Shown here: positions 1 through 9,820 of the stretch, piece by piece | Numbering within the stretch: position 1 is the first letter of the stretch | Layout: every line of letters starts with the position of its first letter | Source of the DNA: Betaproteobacteria bacterium | Lineage (GTDB): Bacteria > Pseudomonadota > Gammaproteobacteria > Burkholderiales > SG8-41 | Direction of reading: 5' to 3' | Assembly: GCA_016199485.1 (NCBI GenBank) | Contig: JACQGO010000248.1 | Span: 1 to 35,206 of the forward strand | Length of the DNA: 35,206 nt | The notes under the pieces: generated by a model | Database searches by the model: none | Seen by the model: only the letters and a program-made list of their open reading frames with translations | What the model was told of the DNA's origin: nothing | Position numbers and translations under genes: made by a program

Positions 1-297
1 GGCCCCGCGATCTCGGTGCCGCTGATGGTGCTTTTCGGTTTTCCCGCTCTCGCCTCGATCGGGGCGAGCCAGGTCATCCAGATCATCGCCGCGGGTTCCG
101 GCACGTTGGGCAATCTCAAGTACGGCGCGATCGCATTCCACGTCGCGGCACCCGTTACGCTCCTGGAAATCGCGGGCGTCGCCCTGGGCGCGCGCATTGT
201 TCACGCAATCGACATCCGGCTCGTGCGCCGTTTTGCCGCATTGCTGTGTGTCGCGGTGGGTCTGTTCCTGCTGGCGCGCGCCCTGGGGACGTTCTGA
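1..297 (+). CDS. TauE/SafE (TSUP) family permease, C-terminal part
   Basis: The frame is open from base 1 to the TGA at 295-297, so this is the last ~98 residues of a gene that begins outside the window. What can be read is hydrophobic and arranged as three membrane segments: a Gly/Ala-rich stretch containing GASQVIQIIAAGSGTLGN, a second after LKYGAIAFHVAAPVTLLE, and a terminal helix ending LFLLARALGTF. The polar SQ within a Gly-rich helix and the repeat-like layout fit the sulfite exporter TauE/SafE (TSUP) family, which moves sulfur-containing or organic anions across the inner membrane. The substrate cannot be judged from this fragment. It converges on folD with a 39-base gap. Confidence 0.7.
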   Translation, partial: GPAISVPLMVLFGFPALASIGASQVIQIIAAGSGTLGNLKYGAIAFHVAAPVTLLEIAGVALGARIVHAIDIRLVRRFAALLCVAVGLFLLARALGTF

Positions 298-336
298 TCC
301 CCGCACGGGCTCATCGGGCGGAGCGCGTCGGCGCGC

Positions 337-1203
337 TCAGCGAGGCACGGCGGCGGAAGCGAATCGTTCAGCGGCCTTTACCGTGTTGGCAAGCAGCATC
401 GCCACCGTCATCGGCCCCACTCCGCCGGGGACCGGCGTGAGATACGCCGCCTTGCCCCTGACCCCGTCGAAATCGATGTCGCCGGCGAACCGCCCCTCCG
501 CGGTGCGGGTGATGCCCACGTCGATCACCGCCGCGCCCGCCTTGACCATGGGTGCGGTGATCAGTCCCGGCCTGCCGGTCGCCACCACCAGGATGTCGGC
601 GAGCCTGGTGTATTCGTCGAGATTGCGCGTCTTCGAAGTGCAGATGCTCACGGTGGCGTCGCGCGCGAGCAGCATCATCGCCATGGGTCTGCCGACGATG
701 ACGCTGCGTCCCACGACCACCGCGTTCGTGCCGGCGATCGCGATGCTGTTTTCATCGAGCAACCGCATCACTCCGCTCGGGGTGCACGGCGCGAACCGGC
801 ATGTTCCGCCGAGCAGCGCGCCGAGGTTGCACCAGTTGAAGCCATCGACGTCCTTGTCGACGGCTACGGCCTGCACCACCGTCTGGGTGTCGAAATGGCG
901 GGGCAGCGGGAGCTGCACCAGTATGCCGTGGATGCGCGGGTTCGCGTTGAGCTCGCGGATGCACTCGAGCACCGCCCGCTCGCCCACGTCCGCGGGAAAA
1001 CGGTGCACCTCGGCGTGCAGGCCCACCTCGTCGCACGCTCTGGACTTGTTCCTGACGTAGAGCTGCGAGGCGGGACTGTCGCCGACCAGCACCGCGGCGA
1101 GCCCCGGCTGCACACCTCGTCTCTTCAGGGTTTCGACGCGCGTCTTGAGCTCGGCGCGCACTTTCCTCGCGGCAGCAACGCCGTCGATGATCTGGCCAGC
1201 CAT
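337..1203 (-). CDS. folD: Bifunctional methylenetetrahydrofolate dehydrogenase/cyclohydrolase FolD
   Basis: A 288-residue cytosolic enzyme, the usual FolD length. It interconverts 5,10-methylene-THF and 10-formyl-THF, feeding purine and formyl-Met synthesis, and uses NADP+. Visible motifs: catalytic YVRNK (Tyr49, Lys53), HGILVQLPLP, DKDVDGF, the Rossmann segment VVVGRSVIVGRPMAMMLL and the C-terminal PVPGGVGPMTVAML signature. The start is the ATG at 1203 because MAGQIIDGVAAARKVR matches the family N-terminus; the frame stays open further upstream but into non-coding sequence and antisense of ftsB. No Shine-Dalgarno is visible: the bases before the ATG are the U-rich tail of a terminator-like hairpin, so it may depend on its own promoter or on a short leader. 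It is the last gene of the pyrG-kdsA-eno-ftsB-folD run. Confidence 0.95.
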   Translation of the reverse strand: MAGQIIDGVAAARKVRAELKTRVETLKRRGVQPGLAAVLVGDSPASQLYVRNKSRACDEVGLHAEVHRFPADVGERAVLECIRELNANPRIHGILVQLPLPRHFDTQTVVQAVAVDKDVDGFNWCNLGALLGGTCRFAPCTPSGVMRLLDENSIAIAGTNAVVVGRSVIVGRPMAMMLLARDATVSICTSKTRNLDEYTRLADILVVATGRPGLITAPMVKAGAAVIDVGITRTAEGRFAGDIDFDGVRGKAAYLTPVPGGVGPMTVAMLLANTVKAAERFASAAVPR

Positions 1204-1207
1204 GTCG

Positions 1208-1244
1208 AAAAAATAAAAATTATCAGCGGCACGCCGCGTGCCGC
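1208..1244 (-). terminator. Rho-independent terminator between ftsB and folD
   Basis: On the minus strand a perfect 8-bp GC stem (GCGGCACG/CGTGCCGC, positions 1226-1244, loop of three) is followed by TGATAATTTTTATTTTTT. This is a classic intrinsic terminator for transcripts coming from eno-ftsB. The U-tract ends four bases before the folD ATG. The same AT-rich stretch contains GATAAT, a possible -10 for a very short folD leader, but no good -35 lies upstream. Confidence 0.75.
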
Positions 1245-1259
1245 AGCACCACCAGGCAT

Positions 1260-1577
1260 TCAGCGCGATCCGCCCGGGTCCGGCGCGGACGCGCTCCCGG
1301 CAGCGGAGTCTTGCAGCACCTGGAAGAAAATCTCGTCCTGCTTGATCATGCCGAGTTCGCTGCGCGCCCGCTCCTCGATCGCCTCGTAGCCCTGCTTGAG
1401 GTCGCGCACTTCGGCGTCGAGCGCGCTGTTGCGCACCTGCAGTTTCTGGTTGATCTCGCGCTGCGCGCGGATCTGCTGGTCGACCTCCCATACCCGCAGC
1501 CAGCTTCCCTTGCCCAGCCACAGCGGGTACTGGATGAGCGCGATCAGCGCGGCGAGGACCAGGGTGAGGAGCCTCAT
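1260..1577 (-). CDS. ftsB: Cell division protein FtsB
   Basis: A 105-residue bitopic inner-membrane protein of the FtsQLB divisome subcomplex. The start [22 protein letters not shown] is a short cytoplasmic tip and a single membrane segment (about residues 3-21). It is followed by a periplasmic coiled coil (about residues 30-75: [16 protein letters not shown], then [11 protein letters not shown]) and the conserved [17 protein letters not shown] segment that packs against FtsL/FtsQ. The ~15-residue Ala/Ser/Pro tail after that is low-complexity. It starts 8 bases after the eno stop codon; the eno-ftsB pairing is typical of beta- and gammaproteobacteria, so the two are probably cotranscribed. 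Confidence 0.93.
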   Translation of the reverse strand: MRLLTLVLAALIALIQYPLWLGKGSWLRVWEVDQQIRAQREINQKLQVRNSALDAEVRDLKQGYEAIEERARSELGMIKQDEIFFQVLQDSAAGSASAPDPGGSR

Positions 1578-1585
1578 TTCACCCT

Positions 1586-2947
<1,362 letters not shown>

Positions 2948-2961
2948 TCAACCCTGTTGCA

Positions 2962-3810
2962 TCATTTTGCCCCGCCGACCAGATTTTCCGCGAAGCCGCG
3001 GCGCTTCACCAGCCCATCGAGCTCCTTCAGCGTCTCCAGCAGCGCTTTCATGTGCTTGAGGGGCCACGCGTTGGGGCCGTCCGAGAGCGCCTTTCCCGGC
3101 TCGGGATGCGTCTCCATGAAGAGCCCGGCGATCCCGCTTGCCACCGCGGCGCGCGCCAGCACCGGCACGAATTCGCGCTGCCCGCCGCTCGTCGTGCCTT
3201 GCGCGCCGGGAAGCTGTACCGAGTGCGTTGCGTCGAACACCACCGGGCACCCGGTCTCGCGCATGATCGCGAGCGAACGCATGTCGGAGACGAGATTGTG
3301 ATAGCCGAACGACACCCCGCGTTCGCACACCATGATGTTGTCCTTGCGGCTCGCCGATCTCGCCTTTTCCACCACGTTCTTCATCTCCGAGGGGGCGAGG
3401 AACTGCCCCTTCTTGATGTTGACCGGCAAGCCGGTCGCCGCGACGGCGCAAATGAAATCGGTTTGCCGGCACAGGAATGCCGGGGTCTGCAGCACATCCA
3501 CCGCGGCAGCCGCGGGCCCGATCTCGTCGATCTCGTGGACGTCGGTCAACACCGGGACCCCGACCGCTTTTCTTACTTCATCCAGTACCTGAAGACCTTT
3601 TTCTAACCCAATGCCGCGAAAGGAGTTTATTGAACTACGATTGGCTTTGTCATACGACGACTTGTAGACGAACGGCACGCCGAGCTCCGTGCACAGCTCC
3701 TTCAGCGCGCCGGCGGTATCGAACGCAAGCTCGCGCGATTCCACGACGCATGGGCCGGCGATGAGGAACAGCGGCTTGTCAAGCCCCACCTCGAACCCGC
3801 ACAGATTCAT
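2962..3810 (-). CDS. kdsA: 3-deoxy-8-phosphooctulonate synthase (KDO-8-P synthase)
   Basis: 282 residues. Condenses PEP with arabinose-5-phosphate to KDO-8-phosphate, the precursor of the inner-core sugar of lipopolysaccharide; cytosolic TIM barrel. Seen: [15 protein letters not shown] near the N-terminus, [51 protein letters not shown], and the terminal [20 protein letters not shown]. Cys21 in AGPC lies where metal-dependent KDO-8-P synthases (Aquifex type) have their metal-ligand Cys and the E. coli enzyme has Asn, so this is probably the metal-dependent class. The codons of [20 protein letters not shown] through VLDEVRKA are unusually AT-rich for this window (see findings). pyrG lies upstream, eno downstream. 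Confidence 0.97.
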   Translation of the reverse strand: MNLCGFEVGLDKPLFLIAGPCVVESRELAFDTAGALKELCTELGVPFVYKSSYDKANRSSINSFRGIGLEKGLQVLDEVRKAVGVPVLTDVHEIDEIGPAAAAVDVLQTPAFLCRQTDFICAVAATGLPVNIKKGQFLAPSEMKNVVEKARSASRKDNIMVCERGVSFGYHNLVSDMRSLAIMRETGCPVVFDATHSVQLPGAQGTTSGGQREFVPVLARAAVASGIAGLFMETHPEPGKALSDGPNAWPLKHMKALLETLKELDGLVKRRGFAENLVGGAK

Positions 3811-3895
3811 CGTTCCATCCTCGACAGGAGCGTGCAGGGTGTCACCCGGCGCGCGCCCGACCGGGAGGCTTCAGCGGTGACTGTCGGCCGGACTA

Positions 3896-3947
3896 AGAGC
3901 CCGTAACATAATGAAACGCACGCGTGTTTCATTATGTTACGGGCTCT
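3896..3947. repeat. Long perfect palindromic element between pyrG and kdsA
   Basis: A perfect 22-bp inverted repeat (3896-3917 and 3926-3947) with an 8-base centre containing ACGCGT. The left arm begins AGAGCCCGTAACATAATGAA. It lies 23 bases after the pyrG stop and 85 bases before the kdsA start. There is no T-run on either side, so it is not an ordinary intrinsic terminator, although such a stem would stall or protect an mRNA. A related copy is at 23326-23363. It resembles REP/BIME-like or small non-autonomous elements in layout; the class is not recognised. Confidence 0.75.
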
Positions 3948-3970
3948 AACCACGGCGTGCCATCGTGCGG

Positions 3971-5644
<1,674 letters not shown>

Positions 5645-5660
5645 CTATGCATTCCGCACC

Positions 5661-5690
5661 ATTTTAGCCTATTTCCCGTGCATTTCGCAA
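5661..5690 (-). promoter_or_regulatory. Candidate sigma-70 promoter of pyrG
   Basis: On the minus strand TTGCGA (5685-5690) and TAAAAT (5661-5666) are separated by 18 bases, matching 4/6 and 5/6 of the consensus, and the -10 ends 25 bases before the pyrG ATG. The opposite strand has TATATT at 5698-5703, a possible -10 for ppsR, but without a convincing -35. Confidence 0.5.
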
Positions 5691-5734
5691 AAAGCGGTAT
5701 ATTTCACTCTTTGCCGCCACGTTGTGCACCGAGC

Positions 5735-6559
5735 ATGCCGCAGAAACGCACCGCTTTTTTCGTCTCCGACCGCACCGGCATCACCGCCGAGATGCTCGGG
5801 CACAGCTTGCTCACCCAGTTCGACGCGGCGCGCTTCCAGGAGGTGACTCTTCCGTTCGTCGATTCGGTCGAGAAGGCGCAGGCGGTAGTAAAACAGATCA
5901 ACGAGCGCGCGGCCGAGGACGGCGCTCGCCCGATCGTGATCAGCACGCTCGTCAACACCGAGATCGCCTCCGTGGTGGGCTCCGCGAACTGCCTCTTTCT
6001 CGATTGCTTCGACATTTTCATCTCGCCCCTGGAGCAGGAGCTCGCTGTCAAGGCATCGCACGCGATCGGCCGTTCGCACAGCATGGCCGACTTCGTGAAC
6101 TATCATCATCGCATCGAGTCGGTCAATTACGCGCTCTCGCACGACGACGGCATCGCGACGCGCGACCTCGGACAGGCGGACATCATCCTGATCGGGGTAT
6201 CGCGCTGCGGGAAGACGCCGACCTGCCTCTATCTCGCGATGCAGTACGGGGTGCAGGCCGCGAACTATCCGCTGATCCCCGAGGATTTCAGCGCGATGCA
6301 GCTGCCGGCGCAGTTGAAGCCGCTGAAGCGCCGGCTCTACGGGCTTACCATCCGGCCGGAGCGGCTGCAGCAGATCCGTAACGAGCGCCGCCCCGGGAGC
6401 CGTTACGCGACGCTCGCAAACTGCGTGTTCGAGGTGCGCGAAGCCGAAGCGCTGATGCAACAGGAGGGCATCCCTTACCTCGACGCCACCAGCAAGTCGG
6501 TCGAGGAGCTGGCGACCACGATCCTGCACGAGGCGAAGCTGGTAAGACGGATTTATTAG
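5735..6559 (+). CDS. ppsR: Phosphoenolpyruvate synthase regulatory protein (DUF299 kinase/pyrophosphorylase)
   Basis: 274 residues. PpsR proteins inactivate PEP synthase by ADP-dependent threonine phosphorylation and reactivate it by Pi-dependent dephosphorylation, controlling gluconeogenic flux from pyruvate. Seen: family N-terminus [22 protein letters not shown], the P-loop-like [15 protein letters not shown] (from residue 154), [29 protein letters not shown] and the final [17 protein letters not shown]. The start MPQKR at 5735 fits the family; the frame extends 19 codons upstream but those residues are not family-like. ppsA, often its neighbour, is not in the window. It converges with the rRNA methyltransferase gene. 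Confidence 0.93.
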   Translation: MPQKRTAFFVSDRTGITAEMLGHSLLTQFDAARFQEVTLPFVDSVEKAQAVVKQINERAAEDGARPIVISTLVNTEIASVVGSANCLFLDCFDIFISPLEQELAVKASHAIGRSHSMADFVNYHHRIESVNYALSHDDGIATRDLGQADIILIGVSRCGKTPTCLYLAMQYGVQAANYPLIPEDFSAMQLPAQLKPLKRRLYGLTIRPERLQQIRNERRPGSRYATLANCVFEVREAEALMQQEGIPYLDATSKSVEELATTILHEAKLVRRIY

Positions 6560-6564
6560 CCGAG

Positions 6565-6614
6565 GATGAATGGCAGGCGGGGGATCGGCCGTCGCCCCGC
6601 GTTCATCATTCATC
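6565..6614. repeat. Inverted repeat between convergent ppsR and trmH-family gene
   Basis: GATGAATG (6565-6572) pairs with CATTCATC (6607-6614), and GCGGGG (6577-6582) with CCCCGC (6595-6600), giving a broken stem between two convergent genes. The right arm sits in a short degenerate TTCATC repeat (6602-6622). No T-run follows on either strand. It could act as a weak bidirectional terminator. Confidence 0.35.
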
Positions 6615-6616
6615 GT

Positions 6617-7420
6617 TCATCGTTCCGCATTGACCTGCAGCTGTCTCACCCTCTCGAACAGGCACACCGCCGCGGCCGCCCCGACGTTGAGCGACTCGGT
6701 CCCGCCCGGCATCGGGATCGCGACGACCTCATCGGCCGCGACGAGCAGCGTGCGCGACAGTCCCGCGCCTTCGTTGCCGAACAGAAGCGCGATATCCCCC
6801 GTGAGATCGGCGGCGAACACCGAACGCGCGCCGCGCCCGCCGGTAGCGACGACGCGGCCGCGAAAGCGCCTGAGAAAGCCGGTAAGATCGACGCGCTCGT
6901 GAATCGCGAGCAGGAAATGTGCGCCCATCGCCGCGCGCGTCACCTTGGGCGACCATGCTTGCGCGCAGCCCTTCGAGAGCAGCACGTGTCGCGCGCCGGC
7001 TGCGGCGGCGGAGCGCAGGATCGATCCCAGGTTCCCGGGATCCTGGACGTCCTCGAGCGCGACGCAAAACTCGCGGTCTCCCACGGGCGGCGGCGCTAGC
7101 TTGCGGGCTACGGCTAGGATACCTTGAGGTGTCGCCACTTGCGAAATCCGCTTGAACAGCGCGTCGCTCAACACCGCCGGCTCCTTCGCACCGGAATCCG
7201 CCAGCAGTCTCGCGATCTCGGGCCGCCCCAGCGCCGAGGCGCTCACCACCATGCGTTGCGGCACACCGACGTGTTCCAGGTACGCCGCCACGAGATGCGC
7301 GCCGTCGAGCAAGACCTGCTCGACGTGTACGCCCTCCCGCGCCGAGCGCGCGAGCGCCGCGAGCGACTTGAACAGCGGGTTGTCGCGAGAAGTGATGGGG
7401 CTGGCGGTCAGAGCGCGCAA
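6617..7420 (-). CDS. SpoU/TrmH-family RNA 2'-O-ribose methyltransferase
   Basis: About 267 residues. SAM-dependent 2'-O-methylation of a ribose in rRNA or tRNA; closest in layout to RlmB/TsnR-type proteins. N-terminal substrate-binding domain from ITSRDNPLFKSLAALARSAR; then the knotted SpoU domain with CVALEDVQDPGNLGSILRSA (motif 1), ALLFGNEGAGLS (motif 2) and IPMPGGTESLNVGAAAAVCLFE (motif 3). No ATG or GTG precedes ITSRDNP in frame. The nearest possible starts are TTG at 7420 or CTG at 7411, both overlapping the end of senA, so translation is probably coupled. The frame continues upstream antiparallel to nothing real, only as an alternate reading of senA. The target base cannot be read from sequence. 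Confidence 0.88.
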   Translation of the reverse strand: MRALTASPITSRDNPLFKSLAALARSAREGVHVEQVLLDGAHLVAAYLEHVGVPQRMVVSASALGRPEIARLLADSGAKEPAVLSDALFKRISQVATPQGILAVARKLAPPPVGDREFCVALEDVQDPGNLGSILRSAAAAGARHVLLSKGCAQAWSPKVTRAAMGAHFLLAIHERVDLTGFLRRFRGRVVATGGRGARSVFAADLTGDIALLFGNEGAGLSRTLLVAADEVVAIPMPGGTESLNVGAAAAVCLFERVRQLQVNAER

Positions 7421-8715
7421 GTGCGGAAGCCGGCAAACACGTCGCGCCGTTCGGGGGTGTAAAAATTGCGCCAGGTGTTGCGCAGCAGGTTCGCCCGCGT
7501 GGCGAAGCAGCCGCCGCGCAGCACCTTGTGGTTGCCGAACCACGGCTCGGAGTATTCCTGGTAAGGATCGCGCGCGTACCCGGGGTACGGCTGGAACCAA
7601 TCCGCGGTCCACTCCCAGACGTTGCCGAGCATCTGCCGGCACCCGCACGCGCTGTCGCCCCCGGTGAACGCCGATACATCGGCGAGCACGTTGACGACGC
7701 CGAACAGATTCGCGTGCCCCGGCTGCGGCACAGCCTCTCCCCACGGGTAGCGGCGCTTGGTGATTCCGTCCGCGTGGGGCGCCGGACCGGCCGCAGCGCA
7801 TTCCCATTCCGCCTCGGTCGGCAGTCTTCTGCCCGCCCATCTGCAGTAGGCGTCGGCCTCGTACCAGTTGACGTGAATCACCGGTGCATGCGGCACGAGC
7901 GGCGCGGTCACGTCGTACGTGCGGTGCAGCCATTCGCCATGCTGTTTTATCCAGTAGACGGGAGCCACGGCCTGCACGCTCTCGCGCCATTTCCAGCCAG
8001 CGGCGCGCCAAAGGTCGCGGCGCGTGTAACCGGCATCCTCCACAAACGCCGCGAACTCGGCGTTGGTGACCGGTGCGCGGGCAATCGCAAACGGCTCGAG
8101 CCTGACTGCATGCGCCCACTTCTCGTTGTCGAAGACGAAGCCCGCGGCGGGAACGGCGCCGAGGGGAAACTCGCCTCCGGCAACGTTCGCATCGCCCGGC
8201 CACGGCCCGGTGCACGGGGATGCGGCGAGCGCCGCCGGGAGCCGCGGGGCGGCATAGCCCAGCGTCTGGCGAGTGTAGGTGAAAGCCTCGCAGTGCATCT
8301 CCTCGTGATACGCCGCGAGCTGCACGAAATAGCCGAGATGCACCGTGCGCCCCTCGCGTTCGATCCGCTGCAATACGCGCTCGAGCACCTGCTGCAGGTA
8401 ATCGAGCGTCGCATCGAACCCGGGCAGAGGCAGCTCCCAGCGCGTATCGTGCGGCACCCGGGCCGAATCATAGAGTCGGTCGGCGTCCGGCAGCAGCGAA
8501 GGCGACAATTCGCTTCCCGGCTGGTAGCGCAGGCACCAGTGCTCCTGGAACCAGCCGACGTGGCCGATCTCCCACAGCGGCGGGTTGACGATCGCAAGCC
8601 GCGGTCCGAGGAGCCGCTCGCCGTTCAAATCAATGGAAAGCGCGAGCGTCCGATCGCGCGCCGCGCGCAGCAGGCCGGCGAGCTCTTCGCCCGGAAAACG
8701 CAAGAACGGCGTCAT
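7408..8715 (-). CDS. senA: EgtB-like sulfoxide/selenoxide synthase, probable selenoneine synthase SenA
   Basis: 435 residues. SenA joins hercynine to a selenosugar in selenoneine synthesis; its relative EgtB does the analogous C-S bond formation for ergothioneine. N-terminal DinB-like domain carries the iron ligands His52 (EIGHVGWFQEHW) and His137/His141 (AAYHEEMHCEAF). C-terminal FGE-sulfatase/C-type-lectin-like domain shows PVTNAEFAAFV, VNWYEADAYCRWAGRRLPTE, GNVWEWTADWFQPYPGY, KVLRGGCFATR and the family ending RDVFAGFRTC. I chose SenA over EgtB because the divergent neighbour is a TIGR04348-type glycosyltransferase (SenB). Start: ATG at 8715; the frame reaches an ATG at 8784, but the extra 23 residues are Arg-rich and unlike the family. 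No clear Shine-Dalgarno. EgtD and SenC are not in the window. Confidence 0.82.
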   Translation of the reverse strand: MTPFLRFPGEELAGLLRAARDRTLALSIDLNGERLLGPRLAIVNPPLWEIGHVGWFQEHWCLRYQPGSELSPSLLPDADRLYDSARVPHDTRWELPLPGFDATLDYLQQVLERVLQRIEREGRTVHLGYFVQLAAYHEEMHCEAFTYTRQTLGYAAPRLPAALAASPCTGPWPGDANVAGGEFPLGAVPAAGFVFDNEKWAHAVRLEPFAIARAPVTNAEFAAFVEDAGYTRRDLWRAAGWKWRESVQAVAPVYWIKQHGEWLHRTYDVTAPLVPHAPVIHVNWYEADAYCRWAGRRLPTEAEWECAAAGPAPHADGITKRRYPWGEAVPQPGHANLFGVVNVLADVSAFTGGDSACGCRQMLGNVWEWTADWFQPYPGYARDPYQEYSEPWFGNHKVLRGGCFATRANLLRNTWRNFYTPERRDVFAGFRTCAL

Positions 8716-8737
8716 GAAGCGGCGTGTCTGGTATAGT
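8709..8737 (+). promoter_or_regulatory. Candidate extended -10 promoter of senB
   Basis: TGGTATAGT (TG at 8729-8730, TATAGT at 8732-8737) is a good extended -10 element about 45 bases before the senB ATG. The matching -35 position (8709-8714) is weak and lies over the senA start. For senA the opposite strand offers TTTTCA-17-TACACT (8761-8789), also weak. Confidence 0.4.
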
Positions 8738-8755
8738 GCACGAGATCTTCGCCAG

Positions 8756-8766
8756 TACACAGTGTA
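8756..8766. promoter_or_regulatory. Palindrome in the senA/senB divergent spacer, possible operator
   Basis: TACACaGTGTA is an 11-base palindrome in the 67-base spacer between the senA and senB start codons. It covers the candidate senA -10 (TACACT on the minus strand) and lies downstream of the senB -10. Short palindromes occur by chance, so this is only a candidate binding site. Confidence 0.3.
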
Positions 8767-8782
8767 GCGTGATCGACAGGAC

Positions 8783-9730
8783 ATGAAAATCGCGCTCGTT
8801 ACTCCTGCCGGCGCGCGTTCACGCTACGGCAACCGCACAACCGCGGCGCGCTGGGCGGGGTTGCTGCGGGGGCTGGGTCATGAAGTGAGGGTCGAGGTCA
8901 CGTGGAGCGGAATCCGGGCGGACGCGATGATCGCGCTGCACGCGCGCCGCAGCCATGACTCGATCAGGCGTTTTGCGCTCGCATTCCCGGACCAGCCGCT
9001 GATCGTCGCGTTGACCGGCACCGATCTCTACCGCGACATCCGCTTCGACTCCTCCGCGCAGGAATCGCTCAGGCTCGCGACGCGGCTTGTCGTGCTGCAG
9101 GACATGGGTCCCTGCGAGCTCGCCGCCCGGCTGCGGGCGAAGACGCGGATCATCTACCAGTCGGCGCGGCCGCTACACCGTGTAGCCCCGCTCAAGCGCT
9201 GTTTCGAGGTCTGCGTGAGCGGCCATCTGCGCGATGAGAAAGATCCGTTCCGCACCGCCGCAGCGTTGCGCTTCCTGCCGGCTACGAGCCGCCTCCGTGT
9301 CACCCACATCGGCGGCGCGATGAGCCCGCAGATGGCGGACGAGGCGCGCGAGTGGATGGCGCGCGAGCCCCGCTACCGCTGGCTGGGGGAATTGCCACAC
9401 TGGAAAGCGCTCAAGCTCCTTGCGCGCGGCCGGCTAATGGTGATCAGTTCGCGCATGGAGGGCGGGGCCAACGTCGTCACCGAAGCGCTTGCCGCGGGCG
9501 TGCCCGCCATCGCCTCGAGGATACCCGGGAACATCGGAATGCTGGGCGCGGATTACGCAGGCTACTACACGCTCGAAGACGAGGGCGCGCTGGCGGAGCT
9601 CTTGTGGCGCGCCGAAAGCGACCCCGGCTACTACCGGCTGCTCAAGCGGCAGTGCGCGGCGCGACGCCGGCTCGTGACGCCGCGACACGAGACCGCAGCG
9701 CTCAAGGCGCTGCTCGCAGAGCTTGCCTGA
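8783..9730 (+). CDS. senB: TIGR04348-type glycosyltransferase, probable selenosugar synthase SenB
   Basis: 315 residues, GT-B fold, GT4-like. In the described selenoneine pathway SenB makes 1-seleno-N-acetylglucosamine (or a related selenosugar) from a UDP-sugar and selenophosphate; SenA then uses it. Seen: N-terminal MKIALVTPAGARSRYGNRTT, LIVALTGTDLYRDI, the mid-chain RIIYQSARP and VCVSGHLRDEKDPFRTA, and the sugar-nucleotide site SSRMEGGANVVTEALAAGVP with the GT4 E-x7-E spacing, followed by ASRIPGNIGMLG. The ATG at 8783 lies in CATG, head-to-head with an unused minus-strand ATG. It diverges from senA and converges on rnhB. Assignment rests on overall resemblance to this family plus the senA partner; other sugar acceptors are not excluded. 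Confidence 0.82.
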   Translation: MKIALVTPAGARSRYGNRTTAARWAGLLRGLGHEVRVEVTWSGIRADAMIALHARRSHDSIRRFALAFPDQPLIVALTGTDLYRDIRFDSSAQESLRLATRLVVLQDMGPCELAARLRAKTRIIYQSARPLHRVAPLKRCFEVCVSGHLRDEKDPFRTAAALRFLPATSRLRVTHIGGAMSPQMADEAREWMAREPRYRWLGELPHWKALKLLARGRLMVISSRMEGGANVVTEALAAGVPAIASRIPGNIGMLGADYAGYYTLEDEGALAELLWRAESDPGYYRLLKRQCAARRRLVTPRHETAALKALLAELA

Positions 9731-9777
9731 GCTTGCCGTTACATCGCGCCGGCAGTGGTAAACGGTCGACGGCAAGC
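9731..9777. repeat. Inverted repeat in the senB/rnhB convergent spacer
   Basis: GCTTGCCGT (9731-9739) and ACGGCAAGC (9769-9777) form a perfect 9-bp inverted repeat just after the senB stop; the GCTTGCC motif is also repeated directly at the end of senB (9721-9727). There is no T-run. It may fold in both converging transcripts. Confidence 0.4.
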
Positions 9778-9820
9778 GGCAGACGGCGGATGCCGCGCCG
9801 GGAGCCGTCCGTGGCACCGG

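Noticed and set aside
1204-1521. N-terminal extension of FolD to 394 residues
   Set aside because: It crosses a terminator and ftsB in another frame, while MAGQIIDG is the family start.
6602-6626. Short TTCATC/GTTCATCG repeats as a CRISPR remnant
   Set aside because: Units are 6-9 bases, contiguous and degenerate, with no spacers or cas genes.
7421-8215. Apparent N-terminal extension of the TrmH-family protein to about 532 residues
   Set aside because: The extra part is senA read in another frame; the result is Arg-rich and unlike any SpoU protein.
7408-8715. Calling this gene egtB (ergothioneine)
   Set aside because: No egtA, egtC, egtD or egtE is nearby, and the adjacent glycosyltransferase fits the sen pathway. 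EgtB activity cannot be excluded from sequence alone.
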